Origin: Mesorhizobium sp. Pch-S
Lineage (GTDB): Bacteria; Pseudomonadota; Alphaproteobacteria; Rhizobiales; Rhizobiaceae
NCBI RefSeq assembly: GCF_004136315.1
Contig: NZ_CP029562.1
Location: forward strand, 2,418,001-2,482,000
Direction: 5' to 3'
DNA length: 64,000 bases
Shown here: one piece after another, positions 1-8,765 of the stretch
Layout of the letters: each line of letters starts with the position of its first letter
Position numbering within the stretch: the first letter of the stretch is position 1
Translations under genes and position numbers: made by a program
The notes under the pieces: model-generated
The model's input: only the letters and a program-made list of their open reading frames with translations
Database searches by the model: none
What the model was told of the DNA's origin: nothing

Positions 1-926
1 TCCTCGAAACCCCACCGGCAGGTTTCGCCGAGCACCCGATCCTGACCCCGCGCGGCATGCTGGTCGTTGCCTCGAGCGAGCAGGAGCACCTGCTTTCGGA
101 ACATCAGGATGCCGTCCGCTCGATCGGGCTGCCCGGAGAGCGACTCGATTTCGAAGGCGCCAGGGCCTGGGTGCCGGTTCTGCGGCCGGAGAGCGTTGTC
201 GGCGCCGTCTACAATCCCAATGCCGAAGATATCGACGTGCATTCCCTGCATCAGGGCTATCTGCGTGGTCTGAAACGCTCCGGCGGCACCGTGATCGGCA
301 ATGCCGACGTCACCACAGCGGAACGGACCGGCGCCGACTGGCGTGTCGTGGCATCAGGCAAGGAGTATATCGCGCCGATCGTGATCAACGCGGCAGGCGC
401 CTGGGGTGACGAGATCGGCGCGCTGTTCGGCGCCCGCCCGCTCGGACTGGAGCCGCGCCGGCGGACGGCTTTCGTCTTTGCGCCGCCGGCCGGTCACGAC
501 GTCACCCGCTGGCCGATGTTCATCACCGCCGACGAGAGCTGCTACATCAAGCCCGATGCCGGTCTGCTTCTCGGCTCGCCGGCCAATGCCGACGTGATGC
601 CGCCGCAGGACGTCCAGCCCGAAATGGAGGACATCGCGCTGGGCATTCACCGCATCGAGGAACTGACCACGCTTTCCGTCGGTCGCCCCAACCGCGTCTG
701 GGCGGGGCTGCGCTCATTTGTCGGCGATGGCGATCTGGTCGGCGGCTTCGACGGCTCGGTGCCAGGCCTGTTCTGGCTGGTCGCGCAAGGCGGATACGGC
801 ATCCAGACATCCGCGGCCATGGGCGAAGCCTGTGCCGCCCTGGTGCGCGGTCAGCCGCTGCCGTCGCGCATCGCCGATTTCGGGCTCGACAGCGCCATGC
901 TCAGCCCGGCACGGCTCGGCAGATAG
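1..926 (+). CDS. FAD-dependent D-amino-acid-oxidase-like oxidoreductase (5' truncated)
   Basis: The reading frame is open from base 3, upstream of the first ATG at 57, and already encodes family-like residues there (PPAGFAEHPILTPRG), so the start and the N-terminal dinucleotide-binding glycines lie outside the window. The visible part has the C-terminal half of the DAO fold: a substrate/FAD-domain core, then RVWAGLRSF and a GGYGIQTSAAMGE segment that contacts FAD in glycine/D-amino-acid oxidases. Such flavoenzymes deaminate small amines or amino acids; the substrate cannot be read from this fragment. It ends at a TAG followed by a strong hairpin terminator. The family is well supported, the specific activity is not. 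Confidence 0.8.
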   Translation, partial: LETPPAGFAEHPILTPRGMLVVASSEQEHLLSEHQDAVRSIGLPGERLDFEGARAWVPVLRPESVVGAVYNPNAEDIDVHSLHQGYLRGLKRSGGTVIGNADVTTAERTGADWRVVASGKEYIAPIVINAAGAWGDEIGALFGARPLGLEPRRRTAFVFAPPAGHDVTRWPMFITADESCYIKPDAGLLLGSPANADVMPPQDVQPEMEDIALGIHRIEELTTLSVGRPNRVWAGLRSFVGDGDLVGGFDGSVPGLFWLVAQGGYGIQTSAAMGEACAALVRGQPLPSRIADFGLDSAMLSPARLGR

Positions 927-975
927 CAAGACCGGAAGCAATCCGGCGACAGACCGCTTTGCGGCAAATGCAAAA

Positions 976-1004
976 AGCCCGCTTCACCTTATGTGAGGCG
1001 GGCT
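976..1004. terminator. bidirectional Rho-independent terminator
   Basis: A 12-bp stem (AGCCCGCTTCAC with GTGAGGCGGGCT, one G-T pair) closes a 5-base loop. On the minus strand it is followed by a run of five T, and on the plus strand by ATTCTTTCTT. It lies between the convergent oxidase gene (ends 926) and the DUF6481 gene (ends 1028), so it probably serves both. Confidence 0.85.
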
Positions 1005-1027
1005 ATTCTTTCTTGCTGCTCTGGCAA

Positions 1028-1477
1028 TCAGCGTGCCGAGAAGCCAGGAGGGGTGCGGCCGACCCGCGCCTTGCGGGCGGCGTAGCGCGCGTCACGCTTG
1101 GCCTTGCGCTCGGCCTCGTCCGCCAGAACGCGCGAGATGCGGTCGTTTTCTTCCGCCTCACGGGCAGTAGCTTCCTCGCGCGCCTTCGCTTCGGCTTCGA
1201 GCCTTGCTGCTTCAGCCGCGGCTTCGCGTTCTGCCTTTTCCGCAGCTTCGCGGGCCAAGCGCTCCTGCTTCAGCCGAGCCTTCTCGGCTTCCCGGATAGC
1301 ACGGGCCTCGAGGATCGCCTTGCGTTCCGCCTGGCGGGCCAGCACTGCCGGATCGTCCGCTGCCGGTTTTGCCTTGAAGCGCTCCAGGAGCGCCTTCTTT
1401 GCCTCGTTCGCGGCATTGCGCCGCTCGAAAATGTCTTTTTCCCTGTAGATAGCCAAGTCCAGTTCCCTGAAATCCAT
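1028..1477 (-). CDS. DUF6481 family protein, highly charged coiled coil
   Basis: A 149-residue protein dominated by Ala, Glu, Lys and Arg. It starts MDFRELDLAIYREKDIFERR, and residues about 20-140 form one long predicted helix with heptad-like spacing (repeated EAAEKAE and ARLEAEAK stretches). The tail KARVGRTPPGF is typical of the DUF6481 proteins of rhizobia, whose function is not established. There is no signal peptide or membrane segment, so a cytoplasmic, possibly nucleic-acid- or ribosome-associated, role is only a guess from the charge. It is monocistronic, with its own terminator at 976-1004. The family call rests on resemblance; the reading frame itself is clear. Confidence 0.75.
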   Translation of the reverse strand: MDFRELDLAIYREKDIFERRNAANEAKKALLERFKAKPAADDPAVLARQAERKAILEARAIREAEKARLKQERLAREAAEKAEREAAAEAARLEAEAKAREEATAREAEENDRISRVLADEAERKAKRDARYAARKARVGRTPPGFSAR

Positions 1478-1655
1478 GTGCGGGGCTTACATACGCGCGC
1501 GAAAGCAGAGATCAAGCACCAATTCGGTATGCCAGCCATGAATAGAACGCGTATGTTGCAGCGCAACGACACATAATCGACTGGCCCAATCCCTAAATTT
1601 GGCATGTAGCTAACGTCACCCTATATGCGGTCGGACCAGCCAGCGGGACACGCTC

Positions 1656-2657
1656 ATGACCGATCTTTCCGTTCTCGACCTCTCGCCCGTCGGCGAGGGC
1701 AGCACACCAGGGCAGTCCCTTGCCAATTCGCTGGACCTCGCCCGCCATGCCGAGCGGCTGGGCTACAAACGCTACTGGCTGGCCGAGCACCACAACATGC
1801 CAGGCATCGCCAGCGCCGCCACCGCCGTCGTCATCGCCCATGTCGCGGCAGGCACCAAGACCATTCGGGTCGGCGCCGGCGGCATCATGCTGCCCAATCA
1901 CGCTCCACTGGTGATCGCCGAACAGTTCGGCACACTGGCTGCCCTGCATCCCGGCCGCATCGATCTCGGCCTCGGCCGAGCCCCAGGCACCGATATGATG
2001 ACGGCACGCGCGTTGCGCCGGAACCTCGACGCCGCCGTCGACAACTTCCCGCGCGACGTCGTCGAGCTGATGGCCTATTTCGAACCCGCGGAAGAGGGCC
2101 AGCGCATCCGGGCGGTGCCGGGCGAAGGTGAAAACGTACCGGTCTGGATCCTCGGCTCCAGCCTCTATGGCGCGCAGCTGGCCGCCATGCTCGGCCTGCC
2201 CTATGCCTTCGCCTCGCATTTCGCGCCGGCGGAACTCGACCATGCACTGGAAGTCTACCGCACGCGATTCGAACCTTCGCAACAGCTCGACAAGCCGCGT
2301 GTCATGCTCGGCATCAACGTGATCGTGGCACCGACCGACGCGGAAGCGCGGCTGCTGTTCACATCGCTGCAGCAGGCCTTCGTGAACCTGCGCAGCGGGC
2401 GGCCAGGCCGACTGCCGCCACCGGTCGAGAATTTCGACCGTGATCTCGATCCGGTTGCGCGCACCATGCTGAACCAGGCGCTGTCCTGTGCAGTGGTCGG
2501 CTCGCCAGAAACGGTTAAGCAAGGCGTCGAGGCCTTCATCGCGCGCACCGGCGCCGACGAGTTGATGGTGACGGCGCAGGTCTTCGACCACGCCGCGCGC
2601 GTACGTTCCTTCGAGATGCTGGCCGACATCCATCGTGGCATGTCGAAGGCTGCCTAG
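1656..2657 (+). CDS. LLM-class flavin-dependent oxidoreductase (luciferase-like)
   Basis: A 333-residue single-domain protein of the bacterial luciferase-like (TIM-barrel, FMN-dependent) superfamily. Diagnostic stretches are [15 protein letters not shown] near residues 40-55, [13 protein letters not shown] near 75-90 and [16 protein letters not shown] near 103-118, which resemble the MsnO8-type subgroup of monooxygenases. These enzymes use reduced flavin supplied by a separate reductase; no reductase gene adjoins it, so the substrate is unknown. The start at 1656 has a weak GGGAC upstream. The gene converges on the lytic transglycosylase with only 15 bases between stop codons. Confidence 0.85.
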   Translation: MTDLSVLDLSPVGEGSTPGQSLANSLDLARHAERLGYKRYWLAEHHNMPGIASAATAVVIAHVAAGTKTIRVGAGGIMLPNHAPLVIAEQFGTLAALHPGRIDLGLGRAPGTDMMTARALRRNLDAAVDNFPRDVVELMAYFEPAEEGQRIRAVPGEGENVPVWILGSSLYGAQLAAMLGLPYAFASHFAPAELDHALEVYRTRFEPSQQLDKPRVMLGINVIVAPTDAEARLLFTSLQQAFVNLRSGRPGRLPPPVENFDRDLDPVARTMLNQALSCAVVGSPETVKQGVEAFIARTGADELMVTAQVFDHAARVRSFEMLADIHRGMSKAA

Positions 2658-2672
2658 GGCAAGGGCTGTGCG

Positions 2673-3935
2673 CTATTTGACCGCCTGCACCAGTTCCGCA
2701 TCGGGATAGCAGGTCGCGGCGCGGCCATTTTTCGCCTGCCACTCGCCGATCGAGCGCCGGGTCTTGAACCCTGGCAGGCCATCGGCACTGCCGACGTCGT
2801 AGCCCTTCTTTTCGAGAACCCGCTGCAAGGCGGCGATGTCCGATCGATATAGTCCGCCCACCGCGCCCCATTCCGCCGAAAAGCGGTGGTCTCCGCGCGC
2901 GATGCGATCGGCACCAAGGCCGATGAACAGCGCGTAGAGGTCGGAGGTGTTGTATTCCTTGAGCACATAGAAGTTCGGCGTCACCAGGAATGCCGGACCA
3001 TGCCGCCCAGCCGGCATCATCAGGAATGCCTCGGCTGCATTTTCGCCGGATGGGAACGGCTTGCCGTCAACCCGCCTGACGCCGAGCTTGCTCCACGCGG
3101 AGACCGGCTTGCCGCGGTCCGGCCCTTCCAGCGAGCAGGATAGCGTGTCGGGCGCGGTGACTTCGTAGCCCCAGCCGCGCCCTTTCACCCAGCCGTAATG
3201 GACCAGATAATTGGCGATCGATCCCATGACGTCCGGTACCGAATTCCAGATATCGGTCTTGCCGTCGCCGTCGAAATCGACTGCGTGCTTGAGGAACGAG
3301 GTCGGCATGAACTGCGGTTGCCCGAGCGCGCCAGCCCAGGAGGATTTCATCGCTCCGACCGGAGCAAGGCCACGCTGGACAATCTCGAGCGCTGCCAGCA
3401 ATTCCTGGCGGAACATATCCTTGCGCGTTGCCAGGAAGGCCTTGGTGCCGAGCACCTCGAAGGCATCGTAAGGAATCTTCGCCGTACCGAAGCCGCTTTC
3501 GCGGCCCCAGATCGCCAGAACCACCGAGCCCGGCACGCCGTAGCGCTTCTCGATCTGGCGCAGCGTTGCGGCGTATTGTCCGGCGCGGGCGCGGCCGCCA
3601 TTGGAAACCGCTGCCACGATCTTCTCGGCAAAATAGGCGCCGGGCGAACCGAACTCGGCCTGGTGTTGTTTCTTCGGCGTCTTCGGCTTTTCCCCCGGCA
3701 GCACCAGATCGGGCAGCTTGAGATTGGGCCTCACGCCGTCGAAGGCGGCGCTGAACGTGGCCTGCGAAATGCCTTTCGACTTGGCCTCGGGCCAGAGATC
3801 GTTCTGCAGCCAAGTCCGAAACTGATCATCGATGGTCGCGGCGGAAGCGGAACCCGCGAAGCTCGCAACAAGGGCAGCAAGCAAAAATAGCGCCTTCAAC
3901 GAGGAGAGCAGAAAGCGGCCAGAGAAGCGATCCAT
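2673..3935 (-). CDS. lytic murein transglycosylase, MltB/SLT_2 family, with peptidoglycan-binding domain
   Basis: A 420-residue periplasmic enzyme that cleaves the MurNAc-GlcNAc bond with formation of 1,6-anhydroMurNAc. The N-terminus is a Sec signal (hydrophobic residues 9-28, Ala-rich cleavage region near 30-33). The catalytic domain spans about 35-340 and carries the acid Glu146 in IWGRESGFG, then GQPQFMPTSF and DFDGDGKTDIW, all typical of MltB-like enzymes. Residues about 360-415 resemble a PG_binding_1 domain that would hold the enzyme on the wall. Length and architecture are normal for the family. It sits 21 bases downstream of recR on the same strand. Confidence 0.92.
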   Translation of the reverse strand: MDRFSGRFLLSSLKALFLLAALVASFAGSASAATIDDQFRTWLQNDLWPEAKSKGISQATFSAAFDGVRPNLKLPDLVLPGEKPKTPKKQHQAEFGSPGAYFAEKIVAAVSNGGRARAGQYAATLRQIEKRYGVPGSVVLAIWGRESGFGTAKIPYDAFEVLGTKAFLATRKDMFRQELLAALEIVQRGLAPVGAMKSSWAGALGQPQFMPTSFLKHAVDFDGDGKTDIWNSVPDVMGSIANYLVHYGWVKGRGWGYEVTAPDTLSCSLEGPDRGKPVSAWSKLGVRRVDGKPFPSGENAAEAFLMMPAGRHGPAFLVTPNFYVLKEYNTSDLYALFIGLGADRIARGDHRFSAEWGAVGGLYRSDIAALQRVLEKKGYDVGSADGLPGFKTRRSIGEWQAKNGRAATCYPDAELVQAVK

Positions 3936-3956
3936 TCCGTCTCCTCGAGAAATCTC

Positions 3957-4562
3957 TTAGAAGGTCGTGCGCGACTTCAGCGCCGCCGCCAGCGTGCCTT
4001 CGTCGAGATAGTCGAGTTCACCACCGACCGGAACGCCATGCGCGAGCCTTGTCACTTTCACGTCGAAGCTGGAGAGCTGGTCGGTAAGGTAGTGTGCCGT
4101 CGTCTGCCCCTCGACCGTGGCATTGACCGCGAGGATGACTTCCTTGACCGTGCCGGCAGCGACGCGATCCACAAGCGAGCGGATGTTCAACTGGTCGGGA
4201 CCGATGCCGTCCAGCGGCGACAGCGTACCCCCGAGCACATGGTAGCGGACATTCATGGCTGCCGCCCGCTCCAGCGCCCAGAGATCGGAAACGTCTTCGA
4301 CGACGATCAGCGTGGCATCATCACGGCGCGGGTCAGTGCAGATCATGCAGGGATCCGCGGTGTCGACATTGCCGCAGGTCGAACAGATGCGCACCTTCTC
4401 GACCGCCTCGCCCATGGCATTGGCCAAGGGTGCCAGCAGCTGATCCTTTTTCTTGATGAGGTGCAGGGCCGCGCGGCGCGCCGAACGCGGGCCCAGGCCT
4501 GGCACCTTGGCCAGAAGCTGGATCAGGCGTTCGATTTCAGGGCCGGCGATTCGCTTGGACAT
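3957..4562 (-). CDS. recR: recombination mediator protein RecR
   Basis: A 201-residue protein of standard length for RecR, which with RecO loads RecA onto gapped DNA. It shows the N-terminal helix-hairpin-helix region ([16 protein letters not shown]), a four-cysteine zinc finger around residues 57-72 (CSTCGN then DPCMIC), a Toprim core ([14 protein letters not shown]) and the C-terminal [22 protein letters not shown] box. In many alphaproteobacteria recR is beside dnaX-ybaB; here the SleB-like gene is inserted between them. Confidence 0.96.
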   Translation of the reverse strand: MSKRIAGPEIERLIQLLAKVPGLGPRSARRAALHLIKKKDQLLAPLANAMGEAVEKVRICSTCGNVDTADPCMICTDPRRDDATLIVVEDVSDLWALERAAAMNVRYHVLGGTLSPLDGIGPDQLNIRSLVDRVAAGTVKEVILAVNATVEGQTTAHYLTDQLSSFDVKVTRLAHGVPVGGELDYLDEGTLAAALKSRTTF

Positions 4563-4678
4563 CGCACCGATGTAGGATTTTTCCAGCCACTTTGGAACCG
4601 AGCTGCCGCTGGTTCAGGTGCTGCTCCGGACAGAAGCCGCCGGCTGCAAGCCGCATACGGCTCAGGCTGCGAGGCAAA

Positions 4679-5554
4679 TCACTGCAGCGGCCGGCTTTCG
4701 GAGACGATCAACGCGCCGATGGCATCGGTGTTTTCCGGCGTCGACTGGAACGACATCACGACGTCAGGCTCGGATGTCGTCGCCGAGGCCAGAACGGGCT
4801 GCGGCCTTTCGCTTGGCACCGCCGAAGCGGTCTTGAACGGAAGCTGAGCCGGTTCGGCCGAGGCCACCATCACCGGTGCGACGGCCATGGCGGGCGCCGG
4901 CTTCGTCGAAACAAAGGCCGTCGTCGGGATCGTGGCAGCCGAGGCGACGGCAACGGTCTCAACCGGAGCAATCGGCGCCGCCGAAGCCATCATGGTGGCG
5001 CCTTCTTCCGGCAGCGGCTGCCAGTTGCGGCCTCGCTTCTCGTAGAAGGCGTTGCCGCCAGCGACCAGCACGTAGTGCATGTTCTTGTATGGGAACTTGA
5101 GGCCGGCCGTATGGAAGAACATCGAGTTCTTGGCCTTGGTCGAGCGTTCGCCCTTGAGCACCGCCTCGGCGGCATCCATGACATCAGGCAAGGCCTTGGA
5201 GTTCATGCGACGGGTCATCACGCCCGGTGCGAACTGGCCAGGCTGACCAACAACGCTGCAGATGTTGTCGCCATACTTGCCCGAGCGCAGGCGGTTCATC
5301 ACCACCGTGCCGACGGCGACCATGCCGTCGCGGCTGGAGCGATTCGATTCGAAGAACATCGCACGCGCCAGGCATTCCTTGTCGCGGCTGGTGTAGCGGT
5401 AAGCGCCGACCTTGGAGCTGGGGGCAACGGAATCGGAGAGCTTGGCAACGGACAGGCCGTGACTGCCGGTGGTCTGGCTGCAGGCAGCCAGGAAGAGCGG
5501 GCCCAGGACAACCGTCCCGAGGGCGATCAGCTTTTTCCAACGCGTGGCGATCAA
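4679..5554 (-). CDS. cell wall hydrolase, SleB-like, predicted lipoprotein
   Basis: The frame is open to an ATG at 5665, but I place the start at TTG 5554. GAGGGA stands six bases upstream, and translation from there gives a short basic N-region (RWKK), a hydrophobic segment and the lipobox LAAC (Cys25), a normal lipoprotein signal. The longer start would put 37 non-signal residues in front. The hydrolase_2 domain (about residues 45-165) contains ECLARAMFFESNRSS with the likely catalytic Glu and a VVMNRLRSGKYGDNICSVV segment. The rest is an Ala/Pro/Val-rich tail of about 110 residues with no recognised domain. Likely peptidoglycan amidase or transglycosylase at the outer membrane. The TTG start is inference. 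Confidence 0.85.
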   Translation of the reverse strand: MIATRWKKLIALGTVVLGPLFLAACSQTTGSHGLSVAKLSDSVAPSSKVGAYRYTSRDKECLARAMFFESNRSSRDGMVAVGTVVMNRLRSGKYGDNICSVVGQPGQFAPGVMTRRMNSKALPDVMDAAEAVLKGERSTKAKNSMFFHTAGLKFPYKNMHYVLVAGGNAFYEKRGRNWQPLPEEGATMMASAAPIAPVETVAVASAATIPTTAFVSTKPAPAMAVAPVMVASAEPAQLPFKTASAVPSERPQPVLASATTSEPDVVMSFQSTPENTDAIGALIVSESRPLQ

Positions 5555-5743
5555 CAAACGTCCCTCATTCTTGCTGCCGCCTTGTCCCCAGGATATGCGG
5601 CAAGAATGAGACACTTTCAGGCAAAAAGATGGCCAAAGCCTTACTTTGCCGAACAAGGTGAACAATTCGTGGATTTAACGAAGTCGTTACCGAGTGGTTA
5701 AACGCAGGATATAACGCAATATTTCATCCTGTAACAAAAACGG

Positions 5744-5786
5744 AGCAAGAGAAACGCGACCGATATTCTAAGTGATTTCTCTTGCT
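5744..5786 (-). terminator. Rho-independent terminator after dnaX-ybaB
   Basis: The arms AGCAAGAGAAA (5744-5754) and TTTCTCTTGCT (5776-5786) are perfectly complementary over 11 bp. Read on the minus strand the hairpin is followed by CCGTTTTTG. It lies 28 bases beyond the ybaB stop, where a terminator for that unit is expected. Confidence 0.75.
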
Positions 5787-5813
5787 GCCTTTGGAAATAC
5801 TTATTCTTTCAAA

Positions 5814-6137
5814 TTAAAACGGCAACTTCATGCCGGGCGGCAGAGGCAAGCCGGCAGTCAAAGCCTTGGTTTTTTCCTGCATGATCTGTTCGACCTTGAC
5901 CTTGGCATCGTTGTGGGCGGCCAGAATAAGGTCTTCCAGGATTTCGACCTCGTCTTCCTTGAAGAGGGATGGATCGATCTTCAGCACCTTCATCTCGAAC
6001 TTGCCGGTCAGCGTCACATTGACCAGCCCGCCGCCGGCCTGGCCGGTAGCTTCGAGATTCGCGATCTCCTCCTGCATGGACTGGAACTTGGCTTGCATTT
6101 CCTTTGCCTTGCCCATCAGGCCGAGCAGATCTTTCAT
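5814..6137 (-). CDS. ybaB: YbaB/EbfC family nucleoid-associated protein
   Basis: From the ATG at 6137 this gives 107 residues, the usual YbaB length, starting [19 protein letters not shown] and ending [12 protein letters not shown]. YbaB/EbfC proteins are small dimeric DNA-binding proteins encoded next to dnaX and recR. GAGAAGG stands about eight bases before the ATG, so independent initiation is plausible. It is unusual that no stop codon separates it from dnaX: the dnaX frame continues straight through. I annotate it separately because its sequence is a complete YbaB and it has its own ribosome-binding site. Confidence 0.85.
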   Translation of the reverse strand: MKDLLGLMGKAKEMQAKFQSMQEEIANLEATGQAGGGLVNVTLTGKFEMKVLKIDPSLFKEDEVEILEDLILAAHNDAKVKVEQIMQEKTKALTAGLPLPPGMKLPF

Positions 6138-7958
6138 CGTCTGGTCCTTCTCAAAAATCGATGTCGCATCCGAAGCCGGTTCTATCGGCTGGTCGGCATC
6201 TTCGCTTTCTTCATTCGGTGCATCGGGAATGCGCACGTCGATGATCTTCGCGCCGGGAAAACGGGCGAGAATGGCCGCAACCGCCGGATCGGCGCGCGCA
6301 TCCGAGAAGGCTATCTCGCGACGCGTCGTCTCGACCTCGGCCATCGTCTGGCCGCCCTCTTCCTTCGACAATGACACCAGCCAGCTGCGGCCCGTCCAGG
6401 CGCGCAACTTCGAGGTCATCTCGTTGAGCAGCATCTTCGGCGCGTCTTCGGTCAACGTCACATCGATGCGACCCGGCTCGAAGCTCACCGGGCGAACGTA
6501 GCGCTTGATCTGGACCTTGAAGGCGATGTCGCGATTCTGATCCGCGAGAGCGATGATGTCGGCCAAGGATTTGACCGGTACCGACTGCTGCTCCTGTGCC
6601 GGTTCCGGGGCCGGCACGAAGGCGGGAGACTGGACCGGTTCGACCAGACGCATGGTCTGTCCGCCGCCGGGCGTGACCGGCATGCGGACCGAGGCGGTGG
6701 CCATGGCTGCGCCGCCATTTCCACCGCCAGCAGGGGCGCCATTCGCACGCACCGCTGCGCCAGGCGCCGGCTGCCCGTTTTCCAGCGACTTCAGCGCTTC
6801 ATCGAGCGTCGGCAGGTCGGCTGCATGGGCGAGCCGGATCAATACCATCTCGGCAGCGCTGACCGGGCGGTTGGAACTTTGCACTTCCGGAATGCCCTTG
6901 AGCAGCATCTGCCAGGCACGGGACAGTACCCGTACAGACAGGGTGCGCGAGAACTCGAGGCCGCGTGTCCGTTCATCCTCGCTGAGCGCTGCATCGTCAG
7001 CCGCACCCGGCACGAAACGCAGGCGTGTGACGAGATGAGTGAATTCGGCCAGGTCGGTCAGGACGGCAGCGGGATCGGCGCCGACATCGTAGAGAGCCCG
7101 GAGGCCCTGCAGTGCCGAGGCGATATCGCCTCTCATGATGTGTTCGAACAGATCGACGATGCGGGCTCGGTCGGCGAGACCGAGCATGGCGCGCACGGCT
7201 TCCGCGGTGACATTGCCGGCGCTGTGCGCGATGGCCTGATCGAAGATCGACTGGGCATCGCGCATCGAGCCTTCGGCAGCGCGAGCGACCATGGCAAGCG
7301 CGTCGTCTTCAGCCTCGATCTGTTCGAGGCCGGCGATCCGCTTCAGATCCGCCTTGATCATGGCAGCATCGATACGACGAAGGTCAAAGCGCTGACAGCG
7401 CGACAGCACCGTGATCGGAACCTTGCGGATCTCGGTGGTGGCGAAGATGAACTTCACATGCGGCGGCGGCTCTTCAAGCGTCTTGAGCAGGCCGTTGAAG
7501 GCCTGCGTGGACAGCATGTGCACCTCGTCGATGATGTAGACCTTGTAACGCGCGGAGACAGGCGCGTAGCGGACACGGTCGATGATGTCGCGGATATCAT
7601 CGATGCCGGTGTGCGAGGCAGCGTCCATCTCGATGACATCGACGTGGCGGCCTTCCATGATCGCCTGGCAATGCTCGCCCGGCACGGAAAGATCGACGGA
7701 AGGGCGGTCAATCTCGGCAGTCTTGTAGTTGAGCGCTCGCGCCAGAATGCGCGCAGTGGTTGTCTTGCCAACACCGCGTACGCCGGTCAGCATCCACGCC
7801 TGCGCGACACGTCCGGTGGAAAAGGCGTTGGTGAGCGTCCGCACCATCGGCTCCTGGCCGATCAGTTCGGAGAAATTCGACGGGCGGTATTTGCGCGCCA
7901 GCACGCGATAACCGCCACGGGCCTTTTCCGGTGCGGGATTGTTTCCGGCTTCGCTCAT
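5814..7958 (-). CDS. dnaX: DNA polymerase III subunit gamma/tau, reading in frame into YbaB
   Basis: DnaX is the clamp-loader ATPase. From the chosen ATG at 7958 ([20 protein letters not shown]) it has Walker [10 protein letters not shown] at about residues 59-67, Walker B DEVH at about 144-147 and the SRC sensor near 186-188. The region that holds a four-Cys zinc module in other DnaX proteins keeps only one Cys (EHC), a common alphaproteobacterial state. DnaX proper covers about 607 residues, then the frame runs without a stop into the 107-residue YbaB sequence. The ATG at 8081 is rejected because it lies inside the ffs RNA. Either a genuine tau-YbaB fusion, or an indel in the T5 run (bases 6153-6157) has removed the stop. 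Confidence 0.9.
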   Translation of the reverse strand: MSEAGNNPAPEKARGGYRVLARKYRPSNFSELIGQEPMVRTLTNAFSTGRVAQAWMLTGVRGVGKTTTARILARALNYKTAEIDRPSVDLSVPGEHCQAIMEGRHVDVIEMDAASHTGIDDIRDIIDRVRYAPVSARYKVYIIDEVHMLSTQAFNGLLKTLEEPPPHVKFIFATTEIRKVPITVLSRCQRFDLRRIDAAMIKADLKRIAGLEQIEAEDDALAMVARAAEGSMRDAQSIFDQAIAHSAGNVTAEAVRAMLGLADRARIVDLFEHIMRGDIASALQGLRALYDVGADPAAVLTDLAEFTHLVTRLRFVPGAADDAALSEDERTRGLEFSRTLSVRVLSRAWQMLLKGIPEVQSSNRPVSAAEMVLIRLAHAADLPTLDEALKSLENGQPAPGAAVRANGAPAGGGNGGAAMATASVRMPVTPGGGQTMRLVEPVQSPAFVPAPEPAQEQQSVPVKSLADIIALADQNRDIAFKVQIKRYVRPVSFEPGRIDVTLTEDAPKMLLNEMTSKLRAWTGRSWLVSLSKEEGGQTMAEVETTRREIAFSDARADPAVAAILARFPGAKIIDVRIPDAPNEESEDADQPIEPASDATSIFEKDQTMKDLLGLMGKAKEMQAKFQSMQEEIANLEATGQAGGGLVNVTLTGKFEMKVLKIDPSLFKEDEVEILEDLILAAHNDAKVKVEQIMQEKTKALTAGLPLPPGMKLPF

Positions 7959-8066
7959 CCGCCCTGACTGCTCCCTGGAGCCTGTTTCCGCAAATAAGTT
8001 TCGCCCGCCAAGCTGCGCGCCATCAATGTTCGCGACAGAAGGACCGCGGGAGAAGAGCGAAGAGGC

Positions 8067-8162
8067 GGGAGGCTGGAACAATGACCCGTTCCGGGCTCGT
8101 TAGGGCTGCTTCCTTCCGGACCTGACCCGGTTGGCGAGTGGATCGTCCACCACCAACCTCCC
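8067..8162 (-). ncRNA. ffs: signal recognition particle RNA (4.5S, small bacterial type)
   Basis: On the minus strand the conserved apical domain GGTCAGGTCCGGAAGGAAGC is present (about 8107-8126), followed by AGCCCTAA. The outer stem GGGAGGTTGG (8153-8162) pairs over 10 bp with CCAGCCTCCC (8067-8076), giving a 96-nt hairpin RNA, the size expected for small SRP RNAs. It binds Ffh for cotranslational membrane targeting. It lies directly upstream of dnaX on the same strand. The rest of the 345-base gap 7959-8303 shows nothing further that I recognise. Confidence 0.95.
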
Positions 8163-8309
8163 AACCCCCATATCGGCAATTTGACGCCAGAATGCAAGGG
8201 TCAAGCAATGGCGCGCAACAGCCATCGCTTGTTGGGGCAGACCGAATGAAGGGCTTGCGACGAAACCGGCGCCGTTTTAGCCTCCTGCCAAATCTCTGGG
8301 GGAATGCCG

Positions 8310-8729
8310 ATGCTGCCTGGCCTCAAGGCCGGATTTTCGCTGGACGCCCGGTTGGAGGCAGACAGCGAACAATTGCTGTGGCTCGGCCTGTGCGAACTGC
8401 GCATCATGAACGATAGCCGCTGGCCCTGGCTGATCCTGGTGCCACAGCGGCCCGGCATCGAAGAATTGCACGACCTGACCCCGCTGGACCAGGCGATGCT
8501 GACCTTCGAGACCAACATGGTCGGGCAGGCGCTGAAGCAAGCCACCGGCTGCACCAAGATCAACACTGCCGCCCTCGGCAACATCGTGCGCCAGCTGCAT
8601 GTCCATGTCATCGCCCGCAACGAAGGCGACACGGCCTGGCCGGGGCCGGTCTGGGGCCAGGGACCGCGCGAGCCCTACAAACGTTCCGATCTCTACCGGT
8701 TTGCCGAACTGATCAAGGCGGCGCTATAA
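8310..8729 (+). CDS. HIT domain protein (histidine triad variant)
   Basis: About 139 residues forming a single HIT domain, a nucleotide-binding fold with hydrolase or transferase activity on nucleoside phosphates. The triad region reads NIVRQLHVHVIARNEGD: the first His of the usual H-x-H-x-H is Gln here, as in a subset of HIT proteins, while the nucleophilic region is kept. I prefer ATG 8310 because GGGGGA stands six bases before it; the ATG at 8304 is too close to that site. It is transcribed divergently from ffs and probably cotranscribed with nudC, 36 bases downstream. Confidence 0.88.
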   Translation: MLPGLKAGFSLDARLEADSEQLLWLGLCELRIMNDSRWPWLILVPQRPGIEELHDLTPLDQAMLTFETNMVGQALKQATGCTKINTAALGNIVRQLHVHVIARNEGDTAWPGPVWGQGPREPYKRSDLYRFAELIKAAL

Positions 8730-8765
8730 ATCGCCGACAAATCCGCCGAGCCCCTGAGTCTCCCC

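Noticed and set aside
7959..8081. Upstream extension of dnaX to ATG 8081
   Set aside because: The added codons lie in the 3' end of the ffs RNA and are not DnaX-like; MSEAGNN at 7958 gives a normal start.
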